Below are positions 46,808 through 54,675 of a stretch of 64,000 nucleotides of DNA, one piece after another (positions within the stretch are counted from its first letter, which is position 1; each line of letters starts with the position of its first letter). The notes beneath the pieces were generated by a model. It was given only the letters and a program-made list of their open reading frames with translations. It did not search any database and had not been told where the DNA came from. Source of the stretch: CAYNUJ01 sp964573255 (GTDB lineage Bacteria; Bacteroidota; Ignavibacteria; Ignavibacteriales; Melioribacteraceae); contig CAZNJB010000019.1 in the NCBI GenBank assembly GCA_964573255.1, forward strand, positions 1 to 64,000, given 5' to 3'. A program made the translations under genes and the position numbers.

Positions 46808-46859
46808 GTTCTTGTTAAAAATATTTTAAAATAAAAAAGCCGCAAATCCTTTGTTAAGT

Positions 46860-47055
46860 GAAACGATAACCTAATCACAACAATGCGTTTTTAGCTCGTT
46901 TTCGCATACCGCAACGACAAAGTGAAATGATAATCTTCATATATTTAATTATAGTGAAATGATATTTTTCCGAAAAGTGCGAATATGGAGAAAAATCAAA
47001 GGGGCGCAACGACACAATATGGGCGCAACGACAGCGCAACGACAGCGCAACGACA
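46860..47055 (+). repeat. Eight same-direction 9-bp repeats at the prophage end
   Basis: Motif G(C/A)AA(C/T)GA(C/T)A. Copies GAAACGATA at 46860; GAAATGATA at 46924 and 46956; GCAACGACA at 46911, 47006, 47025, 47036 and 47047. The last three form an 11-bp tandem repeat (GCGCAACGACA, 47023-47055). GTG precedes all three GAAA forms and GC or CC the GCAA forms. The 46852-47094 stretch holds no believable gene. Such arrays at the ends of Mu-like phages bind the transposase; that role is inferred. A weaker copy (TAAATGACA) lies at 47081. Confidence 0.75.
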
Positions 47056-47094
47056 AAAATAAGGGCGGTATGTTCGTTCGTAAATGACATTTTG

Positions 47095-47370
47095 TCAGTC
47101 TCTTTTCCCAACACCAACAATATATCTTCCCTTCTTGATTAGCGCCTTCAAGGCTTCTTCTCTCGCCTTTAGAGTTTTATAATAATTCGTTATAGTATAA
47201 TTACATCTTTGAGCAACAGTTTTGTCCTTTATATCATAAAACTTCCACTTTATATAAAATTTCTTTTTTGCCGGCGTAATTATTCTTTCAAAGTGCCGCT
47301 TATAGTCTCGACATTTGCACCATGCTAATGGAAAATCACAGTTTTTACATAGTATTCTATTCTTACTCAT
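47095..47370 (-). CDS. Small cysteine-rich phage protein
   Basis: About 91 residues from the ATG at 47370, which follows AGAGGG at usable spacing; the longer frame to 47421 would overlap the MuF-like gene. The start CKNCDFPLAWCKC has four cysteines like a zinc knuckle. The rest is basic, with Tyr- and Lys-rich segments. It is the last gene before the prophage end repeats. I do not recognise it; a nucleic-acid-binding role is only suggested by charge and cysteines. Confidence 0.6.
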   Translation of the reverse strand: MSKNRILCKNCDFPLAWCKCRDYKRHFERIITPAKKKFYIKWKFYDIKDKTVAQRCNYTITNYYKTLKAREEALKALIKKGRYIVGVGKRD

Positions 47371-47393
47371 TTCATCCATCCCTCTTATAAACT

Positions 47394-48128
47394 CTATGCA
47401 ACTAATTTCAACTCCTTCCATGCCGGATTAACCGGAATAAGTTCGTGCAAGCAATTATATCCGCCGAGGTAACGGATCACCGGCAATCCTTGCCCGTTAT
47501 CCATCGCGTGCAGCTCGGCTTCGGTAAATGTCTGCCCGACACGTGCGCGGCAAAACGGACGCGTGTTATCCGATATGGGACCAAAATATAAATAATGAGT
47601 GAGTTGAGCTAATGCCGCCACACTCCTCGTGGTTTCGTTATCCCAACCGGCTACTTGAGTGTTTATAATTGTATTGGCGATATGTGCGGGTTTCTGAATC
47701 CTTCCGGAGATAAGCCTCTTGGTTTCCAATTCGGTCAAATTTCCCGAGCGGTATTCGTTTATTACGGCTTGTACCTCATTTATTATTTGTTGGCTGTTGA
47801 TTTGCGTGGAGGGGAGAACATTGTAATCCAGCGGAAGGCTGACATCCAGCGCGTTGATAATCTGATCATATAATTTCGTCATCTTGCTATGAGCGGCATT
47901 AGTTATTGAAGTAGCATTGTAATTAAAATCTTCCGTAAAATCCATAATAACCGCTCTGAATTTCGATGAAGTTAAATCCCCCTCTTTCATTCCTGCTTCG
48001 GTAATACTTTCCACGCGATCGAGATAATTACCGAGTATTCTATCGGCGTCTTTTTGCAATAAATTAAATATTGCGTTTCTCAGCTTCAGCCGGTTACGAT
48101 GCAGCCTCAGATATTCCTTTATATCCAT
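47394..48128 (-). CDS. MuF-like phage head morphogenesis protein
   Basis: A 244-residue protein. The C-terminal signature SDNTRPFCRARVGQTFTEAEL, then GGYNCLHELIPV, is that of the SPP1 gp7/MuF minor head protein domain. The N-terminal half is helical. It would be a minor capsid protein acting with the portal. It is shorter than Mu gp30 (over 400 residues). Oddly, it lies at the end of the early operon, about 11 kb from the portal gene, whereas in Mu it follows the portal. Its start overlaps the zinc-ribbon gene by 35 bp. GGAAAGCG precedes the ATG. Confidence 0.8.
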   Translation of the reverse strand: MDIKEYLRLHRNRLKLRNAIFNLLQKDADRILGNYLDRVESITEAGMKEGDLTSSKFRAVIMDFTEDFNYNATSITNAAHSKMTKLYDQIINALDVSLPLDYNVLPSTQINSQQIINEVQAVINEYRSGNLTELETKRLISGRIQKPAHIANTIINTQVAGWDNETTRSVAALAQLTHYLYFGPISDNTRPFCRARVGQTFTEAELHAMDNGQGLPVIRYLGGYNCLHELIPVNPAWKELKLVA

Positions 48129-48312
48129 CGCTTTCCTTCTTGAAAAATGTTTGAGGGATTACCTTTTCGACTGTAACAAAAGACTTCCCGCACTTGGGGC
48201 ATAATCTTCCCCTCTGAATGGTTTTTGTGAAACCTATGGTTTTAATAACCGGAAATTTCGGTTCGCCTTTCTTGGGCGAATAATTACACCAAGGGCATTC
48301 AAGACCTTTCAT
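48094..48312 (-). CDS. Zinc-ribbon phage protein (Ogr/NrdR-like fingers)
   Basis: A 72-residue protein with two CxxC pairs, CPWC at residue 6 and CPKCGKSFVTVEKV near 38, spaced as in zinc ribbons of NrdR and of Ogr/Delta late activators. It may be a transcription regulator of this phage; similarity covers only the finger. Its ATG overlaps the stop of the HTH gene at 48309 by four bases, so they are coupled. Confidence 0.7.
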   Translation of the reverse strand: MKGLECPWCNYSPKKGEPKFPVIKTIGFTKTIQRGRLCPKCGKSFVTVEKVIPQTFFKKESDGYKGISEAAS

Positions 48313-48587
48313 TTGCTCTCCGTTTTAGATTTTTTAGCTTCCATTATTGTATCGTACAAACGAGTTGCCGTGCGCTGGCTCCTTCCGAACCTTGCCGGAA
48401 ATCTGGCATTATCCAGCATCTCAAGAATATCGTCGTATTTATCCGCCGGAATGAATACTCCGTCTATACGTTCAATCAGCTTTTTAACTATGTTCGACGG
48501 GTCCGCGTTGTATTTCCCGTTCAATATTTTTGATAGGGAAGAGTGGGAAACACCGATTTCCTTTGCTATTGAACGCAAGCTTTTCAT
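48309..48587 (-). CDS. Phage helix-turn-helix protein
   Basis: A 92-residue protein. LRSIAKEIGVSHSSLSKILNGKYN (described here as positions 4-27) is a lambda-repressor-type helix-turn-helix. The following helical part ends in a Lys-rich tail. It would bind DNA, perhaps controlling the middle or late genes. It is embedded in the early operon between a small unknown gene and the zinc-ribbon gene. Confidence 0.72.
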   Translation of the reverse strand: MKSLRSIAKEIGVSHSSLSKILNGKYNADPSNIVKKLIERIDGVFIPADKYDDILEMLDNARFPARFGRSQRTATRLYDTIMEAKKSKTESK

Positions 48588-48832
48588 TAATTCCTCGTTG
48601 TAAAAGTTTGTAATACTTTTGCTCTGATATCATTCAACCTTTCGCGTAGTGAATTAAGGTGATCAATCATGAAGCGAAGTCTATAAAATTGAGAACATCC
48701 TTTTGGAAAGCGACGAATTTGTTTGTGGAGTTCCGAGGCGGTTAAGTCAACCGCCTCAACCTCAGTTTCAGCCTCCGGATGTAAACTTTGGCATAATTCC
48801 ACCAACAGTCGATCTGATGCTGAAAGTATCAT
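48587..48832 (-). CDS. Small helical phage protein
   Basis: 81 residues from the ATG at 48832, which overlaps the Gam stop as ATGA; the frame opens at 48859 but that start lies inside the Gam gene. The protein is acidic in the middle (EAETEVEAVDL) and then helical and basic. No family recognised. The one-base junction with the HTH gene downstream indicates shared transcription. Confidence 0.6.
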   Translation of the reverse strand: MILSASDRLLVELCQSLHPEAETEVEAVDLTASELHKQIRRFPKGCSQFYRLRFMIDHLNSLRERLNDIRAKVLQTFTTRN

Positions 48833-49347
48833 GCCGCCTCCTCGTTTAAGTTTTCCCAATCGATTTCGACGAAGAATTTCTCGTCTTGATCGACCTTAAG
48901 CCCGACCGCTGCAAGCTGTTGATCATCCAGTTTTTGTTGAGCAACATCCGCCAAAATCGCGTCTTTGTTCGGCTCTTCTTTTGTCCGGACGTATTTCCCG
49001 GGGAATACTTTTTTCAATAGTTCGAGGACGGTTTTCCAGTTATACTTTCTGTTCAAGAGCAACACTTTTGGCGTTCCGGTTCTGAAGCCTATCACACCGT
49101 GCATCAGCTTTCTTGAACGCTTATCCGCAAACTCCTTTTTATTCAGCAAACAGAACGTCTGCAAATCTTTTTCAATCGCCAATTTTGCAGCTCTCGCATG
49201 CTCGGTTTCCTGATCGAACTTCTCTTTAATCTTTTGAATTTTAGCGTTCATCTCTGCTTCTTTTTTGGCGATGAACGACTCATGTTTGCCGAGCTCTAAT
49301 AGCTTGAGATCGGCTTCCTCGAATGAGTTTATCATGAGATTTCCCAT
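48829..49347 (-). CDS. Gam-like host-nuclease inhibitor
   Basis: A 172-residue protein of the Mu Gam family. A helical coiled-coil (about 15-70) is followed by the Gam core: RKLMHGVIGFRTGTPKV, VFPGKYVRTKEEPNKDAIL and the ending VDQDEKFFVEID. Mu Gam binds DNA ends in a Ku-like way and protects them from exonucleases; the same is expected here during transposition or packaging. It sits in the early operon as in Mu. Confidence 0.9.
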   Translation of the reverse strand: MGNLMINSFEEADLKLLELGKHESFIAKKEAEMNAKIQKIKEKFDQETEHARAAKLAIEKDLQTFCLLNKKEFADKRSRKLMHGVIGFRTGTPKVLLLNRKYNWKTVLELLKKVFPGKYVRTKEEPNKDAILADVAQQKLDDQQLAAVGLKVDQDEKFFVEIDWENLNEEAA

Positions 49348-49349
49348 TT

Positions 49350-49559
49350 TTAGTTACTCCTATTATTTAATGAATATTGCGTTATTCTTTTTCCGTTTGG
49401 CAGCTTAATATTTCTGCTCTCTATGTCGTAACCTTCCTGCCGGAGGTCCCAAATCCTTGCGCCGAGCCGGAAGCAGCCGAATTTTGCAAGAGCCTCCAAC
49501 TGAGTTAATTTTTCTCCTCGTTTTAAGCTTTCAAGAATCATTTCTTTTTGGTTTGTCAT
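49350..49559 (-). CDS. Small winged-helix phage protein
   Basis: A 69-residue protein: helix ILESLKRG, recognition-like LTQLEALAKFGCFRLGARIWDLR, then a strand wing with the tail GKRITQYSLN. This is the common small phage winged-helix of unknown target. It ends two bases before gam. Confidence 0.75.
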   Translation of the reverse strand: MTNQKEMILESLKRGEKLTQLEALAKFGCFRLGARIWDLRQEGYDIESRNIKLPNGKRITQYSLNNRSN

Positions 49560-49570
49560 AGCCTACTCTC

Positions 49571-49861
49571 CTATACAGATGTGCCAAATGTTGGTCTTTC
49601 GGCAAACAGAGGGAACATTGCATAAGTATCCTCGCCGGTGCTCTCCTTAATGAAATCCAGAATAATTTCCAGCTTCTTTTCCCTTTCCCGAATTTCCCGT
49701 TTGATATTTTTTCTATCTTCAGAAAGCTGCTGATAGGTTTTAACATGTATTTTAAGTGATTCCCGTGCGCTCTCGTTGCGTTCGAGTTTTGCCTTAAGCT
49801 CTTCGATCTCGCTTTTAATAGCGGAAAGTTTTTCGCTGAATCCACTGATCATTGAAACCAT
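49571..49861 (-). CDS. Coiled-coil phage protein
   Basis: A 96-residue protein, nearly all coiled-coil over residues 8-75 (heptad-like Leu and Ile with Lys and Glu), ending in a hydrophobic/aromatic segment (YAMFPLFAERPTFG). No family recognised. Start at ATG 49861, one base after the previous gene's stop. Confidence 0.65.
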   Translation of the reverse strand: MVSMISGFSEKLSAIKSEIEELKAKLERNESARESLKIHVKTYQQLSEDRKNIKREIREREKKLEIILDFIKESTGEDTYAMFPLFAERPTFGTSV

Positions 49862-49862
49862 T

Positions 49863-50183
49863 TCATTCCTCCCAATTTGGTTGTTCTAATAAATTATTAT
49901 TTGGAATGAAAGGCAGAACGGGATAATCAACTCTGGCTTTCACAAAATTTCTACACCACTCTTCAGTGGTTGGAGTTATGGAAAATATTGATGAGGGGCT
50001 AAATATCTGAGTATGACTAAATCCTTCATCGGAGTTGGGTATATCAACCTGTAACATAACAGCAACACCGCCGATCTTGCGTTCGGATACTCTACCGGCA
50101 ATTTTAGTATGTCCCATTATCTCTACGTAAGCCCAAGTTTCGAGTGTTTCCTCATTAGGGTTATAAAAGAGTTTTTGGTTCAT
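49863..50183 (-). CDS. Conserved phage protein of unknown role
   Basis: 106 residues from the ATG at 50183, chosen because AGGAGG stands at ideal spacing in front; the frame opens earlier at 50252 but overlaps the previous gene. TWAYVEIMGHTKIAGRVSE and MLQVDIPN, then SSIFSITPTTEEWC, form a compact beta domain seen in small phage early proteins. Function unknown. Confidence 0.7.
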   Translation of the reverse strand: MNQKLFYNPNEETLETWAYVEIMGHTKIAGRVSERKIGGVAVMLQVDIPNSDEGFSHTQIFSPSSIFSITPTTEEWCRNFVKARVDYPVLPFIPNNNLLEQPNWEE

Positions 50184-50238
50184 AACTCCTCCTTTTTTAT
50201 TAAATATAAATTGACAAATTCCCTTGTCTCTCCGTATA

Positions 50239-50454
50239 TCATAACCGCGCAATCCTTTCGGCTAAATCAAAATTCTTCTTCCATTTGCGATATTTTGCCT
50301 TGGCGATTTTCAGCAAACATTTAACGATTGCTCGGAATGGAAAGACGGCTTTATTGCGGTAAATCTGTTTTGTTGCGGAATAATCAGAACCGATTTTGAT
50401 TTCCACAAGTGCAAGATTCTCGGTTGAAGTGATGCTTATAATTATATTATTCAC
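50239..50454 (-). CDS. Small basic phage protein
   Basis: A 71-residue protein with GTG start overlapping the stop of the previous gene. An N-terminal beta segment (NNIIISITSTENLALVEIKIG) is followed by a basic helix (LKIAKAKYRKWKKNFDLAERIA). No family recognised. Coupled position in the early operon supports it. Confidence 0.6.
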   Translation of the reverse strand: MNNIIISITSTENLALVEIKIGSDYSATKQIYRNKAVFPFRAIVKCLLKIAKAKYRKWKKNFDLAERIARL

Positions 50455-50603
50455 TTTTTAACCTCCTTTTCATGCCATTCGGCAATTTCATATCTGTCGG
50501 CGGTCTGTTTTTCGAGCAACGACTTTATTCTGTTGATTTCCGAGATATTCGCCGGTTTTGTTACGGTTCTTTTTGTCCTTTGATTTATTAGAATATACTT
50601 CAT
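50451..50603 (-). CDS. Very small phage protein
   Basis: 50 residues from the ATG at 50603, which overlaps the GemA-like stop as ATGA; the frame opens further at 50699 but would run inside the GemA-like gene. Sequence starts MKYILINQRTKRTVTKPA and ends in a charged helix. Unknown function. Confidence 0.55.
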   Translation of the reverse strand: MKYILINQRTKRTVTKPANISEINRIKSLLEKQTADRYEIAEWHEKEVKK

Positions 50604-51040
50604 ACCGCCACCGTTTCTTTTTTGTACTTTTTTGACTTTTTCCGGTAAATTAAGTAGCGCACAAATGCGAAAGCCTCCCGTCCGGTTAAGTATTGCCAAT
50701 CGAGTAGTCCGTAACGTCTAATCGTCAATTCGTACATGTACTCGTCGCTCCAGCCGAGTTCTTTCTGGAGCTTCTTAACGAGGGCTTTCTGTTTTGCGCT
50801 CATCTGTGGAATTCTCGTAACGCCGAGATCTTCTATCTTTTGCCACTCTATGTCGTTAATCTCTATTTTATGATAAAGCATTACGAGTTCTTTTTCGCTC
50901 AAATGACCCATGCTTTCCACACCGAATTCAGCAACGGCAATCTGGTGCAGAAGGGGATGAGGATCGCTTATTTCGTAACGATCTCTTACATAGCCATGTA
51001 GCTGTCTCAAAAGTTTTATCCTATTTGCAGCGTTTTTCAT
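50600..51040 (-). CDS. GemA/Gp16-like phage regulator (DUF1018)
   Basis: A protein of 146 residues from the ATG at 51040, with AGAGG at good spacing (a GTG one codon earlier is also possible). LHQIAVAEFGVESMGHLSEKELVMLYHKI, then QKALVKKLQKELGWSDEYMYELTIRRYG and LTGREAFAFVRYLI match the Mu GemA/Gp16 pattern by eye. In Mu, GemA affects host gene expression and DNA supercoiling. Its position downstream of MuB fits. Confidence 0.8.
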   Translation of the reverse strand: MKNAANRIKLLRQLHGYVRDRYEISDPHPLLHQIAVAEFGVESMGHLSEKELVMLYHKIEINDIEWQKIEDLGVTRIPQMSAKQKALVKKLQKELGWSDEYMYELTIRRYGLLDWQYLTGREAFAFVRYLIYRKKSKKYKKETVAV

Positions 51041-51050
51041 CACTACCTCT

Positions 51051-51308
51051 CTAAACTTCTATCCAGTAAAGATCAGTCGCATCTGCGTCTTTATGGATTC
51101 TGCCTTCTACAGCGAATGACTTTAGCAAACGTGTAGCTTTGTTTTTGCTTATTTCGAAAAATTCAGCAACCTCGTCCCTTGTGGCGCTATTTCGGAAACG
51201 ATTATTCGTCATGAAACGAATAAGCTCGTTGTAAATGCTTTCTCTATCCGCGTTCTCTATATTAAGCCGAGAGCGCAGATTTTTGTGGAATTTCCTCTTC
51301 AAAACCAA
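51051..51308 (-). CDS. Small winged-helix phage protein
   Basis: An 85-residue protein: IYNELIRFMTNN, then RDEVAEFFEISKNKATRLLKSFAVEG and a short wing IHKDADATDLYWIEV form a winged-helix DNA-binding domain. The TTG start at 51308 overlaps the 3' end of the MuB-like gene by 47 bp; a later start is possible, but would shorten the first helix. Likely an early regulator. Confidence 0.68.
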   Translation of the reverse strand: MVLKRKFHKNLRSRLNIENADRESIYNELIRFMTNNRFRNSATRDEVAEFFEISKNKATRLLKSFAVEGRIHKDADATDLYWIEV

Positions 51309-52251
51309 CCTCTCTAATTCTTGTATGTATTGCTTTGTAAACTGTTAATATTGTTGCCGCATCGACATCGGCATATTCTTTAATTCTGCCTCTACCCATA
51401 ACTCTTATTAATTCTTTACGTACGTTTTCAAGATCGGAAAGCCCTGCGCGTACCGAAAAGAATTCAGCCAATTGATTGCATTCGTTTTTGTTCAGTTTTA
51501 TTCCGTGATAATCAGCCCACAGCTTAACGTCTGATGCTTGCAGTCGCGGCAGTTTTATTACTTTGGTAATTCTGCGCAGATATTGTTCTTCATCCAGAAC
51601 GCCGCTGTATGTTAGCTGACTAGGAACGAACATTGAATCGTAAAATCTATAGTTCCCAAGTAGAACGATTGAGAGAGAGGGAATGTTATCGAAAATATCC
51701 TGTAGCACTTTGAAATACCCCCAATCTTCCGTAAGCAGCCGCTGTGCTTCATCGATAATTAATAAACTGCGTGCATCACTCTGTAACATATTGATTAAGT
51801 GACGGAGATTGTTAACCGATCTGTCGTTCAGTCCGTAAAGCTTCAGCAGTTCTCTTACAAAACTTTTCCTTGCAGCCGTTTTCGGTTTTTCGAATTCGGA
51901 AAGAATCTGTATGTACTTTGCATTGTGTTTGTAAGCGAGTGATTTTGCCACGGTCGTTTTCCCTGCGCCGGTTGGCGCTGAAAGTGTAAGCATTTGCTTG
52001 TCCTGCATTGCGTGAAGTATCAGCTTTTCGAATTCATTGTGTAACGCCGTCGGCAAAATTGTTCCGTCCAGCAGCGATTGCCCTTCGATGATTTTACTCA
52101 TTTTGTAAAGTATGCTCTCCGGAAATTCTCTTTTGCCCTGGATCATGAATAGGTATTCGAACCAAGGCAATCCGAGACGTGCGGCGGCGGCTTCTCTGGT
52201 AATTCCGTGACCGTCGCAATACTTTTGCCATTTACCCAATATTTTGTTCAT
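51262..52251 (-). CDS. MuB-like transposition AAA+ ATPase
   Basis: A 329-residue ATPase that would coat target DNA, deliver it to the transposase and give target immunity. An N-terminal HTH-like part (about 10-50) precedes the AAA+ domain: Walker A SAPTGAGKTT (residues 91-100, K98) and Walker B LLIIDEAQ (163-170). The arginine-bearing region and sensor LLGNYRFY follow. Its start overlaps the MuA-like stop by four bases, the usual coupling. Confidence 0.92.
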   Translation of the reverse strand: MNKILGKWQKYCDGHGITREAAAARLGLPWFEYLFMIQGKREFPESILYKMSKIIEGQSLLDGTILPTALHNEFEKLILHAMQDKQMLTLSAPTGAGKTTVAKSLAYKHNAKYIQILSEFEKPKTAARKSFVRELLKLYGLNDRSVNNLRHLINMLQSDARSLLIIDEAQRLLTEDWGYFKVLQDIFDNIPSLSIVLLGNYRFYDSMFVPSQLTYSGVLDEEQYLRRITKVIKLPRLQASDVKLWADYHGIKLNKNECNQLAEFFSVRAGLSDLENVRKELIRVMGRGRIKEYADVDAATILTVYKAIHTRIREVGFEEEIPQKSALSA

Positions 52252-54233
52252 GTTAACTCCGTTTTTATTGGTGTTCCGTAAATTTCAGATAGCTCTTTTT
52301 CAAAACTTTCTTTAAGCGCTTTTTCGGCTTTCTTTTGTTCTGCAGCCTGTTGCTTAACAACCTTCATCTCTTTTGCTGCAATTTCTCTAGCGGTGTTTAA
52401 TTGAATTATTTGTGTCGGTCGGTGGGTTATATTCTCATTATCTTCTGCTATTCTGGATGTAATTTTTTTTGCTTTTATTATTTCTTTATTCTGCTCTGCG
52501 CGCGCCTTGATAAATGTTCTTGCATATCCCTCTGCGTGAATTCCGGTGATTGTTCTCGGATGAGGCTCGGCAATACAGATGAATTTTTCTTTAGCTAATT
52601 CGAATACTGCAATTTCTTTTATAAATATTACCTCTTTACCGCTTTGCTCACGAATCTTGATGAGATTATCAGGCGAGTAACGAATAACAACTTTCTGACC
52701 GATATAATGCTGTAGCTTGAGATTAATATATGCATTGTTATTGATAAGAATTCCGTATTTATGAACCGTTCTAATTTCAGCTTTCATTGACAGCATCGCT
52801 AAAGTTTCTCTCGAAGGTAATGCTCGGCTTTGCCAGCCACACAGTTCAAAAACTTTTCTTCGCCAGAGCGGACTGTAGAGCTCACAACCGAGTTGCTTTT
52901 TGCTCCATTCTGCGTCGTTCAATATCCTATATACGTCTGCCATACTTTGAGGTATATAGCCTGCAAATGCTTTGTTAACCAATTCGGACTCTTGGAAATA
53001 TTTGAGATCTAAATTCAATGTATGAGGTACAGCGAACTTTCCGCTGCATTCGGACTTAATTCCGGCGTGTGCTCTTCTGTTTAATTCGTCAACTTTCGCT
53101 ATAACATAATCCACCATTTCTTCGCTTGTCCATATCGCTCTGCTTTTAACTAACTTTTCAAGTCTCTCCGGTTTTTCTTCATATTTCCTTCCGGTGTATT
53201 CTGGTCGATCCTTGAACCACTCCATTGTTCCGCCAATGCCGAATTGCCTTTCGATTAGCTTTGTTCTCGGTAAACGTACTGTTGAATGAGTTTCAACAAG
53301 TCCGAGATTTTGAATCAAGCCTTTTTCGTGTGAAAGTCCTATGCCCATAAGTTTCATTACAAGTTCGTGTTGTTCTTCCAACTTGAACGGTTTTAATTCG
53401 ATTTCCTTTACTTCGTTCTTAGTCATCAACCTGCTTTTCATCGCCTTGCCGTGATCGCTTTTATATATGACCGGCTTTTGGCTCAATCCGTATTTCAAAA
53501 CAAAGTTGGAGAGATTATCCGCCAAACTGAAACTATCCGGACGCTCGACGATAGTGGGATAGCTTAAAATCCTATCGCCTACAGAATTATGAAACGCCGC
53601 CCAGGGTCTAATGATTTTCCCTTCGTGCATGCAAAGCACATCGAATTGGGAGTGATCGTTCTGTATGAACTGCATCGGCTCATAGATGGAATAATCATGA
53701 CGCAGAACCATTTCGTGATCATTCCGGAATTTTATACCGCCTTTGTTGTTATACTTTTGAATTTCTGTATCGACGAAAGGCTTGGTTAAATCTATGAATC
53801 TTCTGTATGAAACAGGCTTTACTTTTTCTTCTTTACATATATCTAAAAAGAACCTGTAGCCTTCTTTGTACCCGAACCCTTTCTTTAATTTGTTCGGGGA
53901 AGAAGTTTTAGCCATTGTTATTATTGCAGCAGCGCGATAAATGATATGAGCCGGTACTTTTGAAGTTCCTTTATCGGCTCTCGGTTTCCGATTTGGTGCG
54001 ACTTCTTTCTTGTTGTCAACCGGCGACAAGTTGGAAATAACCAAAGATTGAGCCGCTTCGCTTAGCGCACTTATGTGAATTTCGTAATAATATCCGCCGT
54101 TTGGTTTACTCTTTTTCCGTGTTAACGCTTTCGAGTAATACCCTGATTTAATTCTTCTCTGTATCGTCCTTTCCGAATATCCTTCTAACCGTGCAGCGCG
54201 ATCTGTGGTTAACCAAATGTCAAAACTTTTCAT
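52248..54233 (-). CDS. MuA-like DDE transposase
   Basis: A 661-residue transposase. An N-terminal HTH (about 5-60, DRAARLEGYSERTIQRRI) should bind the phage ends. The RNase H-like core has D193 (QNDHSQFD), D260 (KSDHGK) and E328 (KLIERQFG); the 67- and 68-residue gaps resemble MuA (67 and 56). A beta-barrel domain follows (about 490-560) and a charged C-terminal helix (about 610-655) like the MuB-interacting tail. It overlaps the preceding small gene (ATGA) and the MuB-like gene. Confidence 0.94.
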   Translation of the reverse strand: MKSFDIWLTTDRAARLEGYSERTIQRRIKSGYYSKALTRKKSKPNGGYYYEIHISALSEAAQSLVISNLSPVDNKKEVAPNRKPRADKGTSKVPAHIIYRAAAIITMAKTSSPNKLKKGFGYKEGYRFFLDICKEEKVKPVSYRRFIDLTKPFVDTEIQKYNNKGGIKFRNDHEMVLRHDYSIYEPMQFIQNDHSQFDVLCMHEGKIIRPWAAFHNSVGDRILSYPTIVERPDSFSLADNLSNFVLKYGLSQKPVIYKSDHGKAMKSRLMTKNEVKEIELKPFKLEEQHELVMKLMGIGLSHEKGLIQNLGLVETHSTVRLPRTKLIERQFGIGGTMEWFKDRPEYTGRKYEEKPERLEKLVKSRAIWTSEEMVDYVIAKVDELNRRAHAGIKSECSGKFAVPHTLNLDLKYFQESELVNKAFAGYIPQSMADVYRILNDAEWSKKQLGCELYSPLWRRKVFELCGWQSRALPSRETLAMLSMKAEIRTVHKYGILINNNAYINLKLQHYIGQKVVIRYSPDNLIKIREQSGKEVIFIKEIAVFELAKEKFICIAEPHPRTITGIHAEGYARTFIKARAEQNKEIIKAKKITSRIAEDNENITHRPTQIIQLNTAREIAAKEMKVVKQQAAEQKKAEKALKESFEKELSEIYGTPIKTELT

Positions 54234-54406
54234 TTCAGCTTCCCGTTTTTAATAAGTTCTTTCGTTTTTTTGTAGATGTGCTTCTCGCTGCCGGTTCGCC
54301 AGGCAACGGTTGTTCCTTTGCCGGTTTCAGTTAATGTGGATTCTACTTTTTGAACTGCGATCTGCTTAGCTGCGCGTCTTAACTTTTTTGATAGTTTGCC
54401 GTTCAT
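54230..54406 (-). CDS. Small basic protein before the transposase
   Basis: 58 residues, too short for most gene callers. ATG at 54406 follows AAGGTGA, and its TGA overlaps the transposase ATG. The sequence is basic (KLSKKLRRAAKQI at the start; KKTKELIKNGKLK at the end). Tight coupling supports reality. Unknown role. Confidence 0.6.
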   Translation of the reverse strand: MNGKLSKKLRRAAKQIAVQKVESTLTETGKGTTVAWRTGSEKHIYKKTKELIKNGKLK

Positions 54407-54420
54407 TGGTTCACCTTGTT

Positions 54421-54675
54421 TTAAATTAATTTTTTATCAATACAAATTTTCCACAACCAACTTTTATAGGCTCGAATCGTTTTTTCTTTTTCGTAATCAG
54501 CTTTTTTCAATTTTGGTAACCTATATCCTGCCTTTGTAATCAAAACCCTCAAGTCATTAATTGTAAAATCTTTAATTGTTTTACCATATTTCGTTATTCT
54601 GAAAAATCCGTTGCCGTTTTTCCTTTTACTCAATAGAGTCCCAATTTCTTTTTTACGTTTATTCTTTGCTTTCAT
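54421..54675 (-). CDS. Small basic phage protein
   Basis: An 84-residue lysine-rich protein. FTINDLRVLITKAGYRLPKLKKADYEKEKTI has a helix-extended segment-helix pattern as in SAP-like DNA-binding motifs, by eye only. It overlaps the small membrane protein gene by 17 bp. Unknown function. Confidence 0.6.
   Translation of the reverse strand: MKAKNKRKKEIGTLLSKRKNGNGFFRITKYGKTIKDFTINDLRVLITKAGYRLPKLKKADYEKEKTIRAYKSWLWKICIDKKLI

Noticed and set aside
47004..47055. Possible CRISPR-like repeat cluster
   Set aside because: Repeats are only 9-11 bp, spacers are absent or irregular, and no cas genes are nearby; transposase sites explain it better.
46875..47120. 81-residue minus-strand open frame across the prophage end
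   Set aside because: It is formed by the repeat array, has a repetitive Arg/Cys-rich translation, overlaps the cysteine-rich gene and has no ribosome-binding site.
49531..49845. 104-residue minus-strand frame overlapping two small phage genes
   Set aside because: It is in another frame of the coiled-coil gene and its neighbour; no domain or ribosome-binding site, and it breaks the tight operon pattern.
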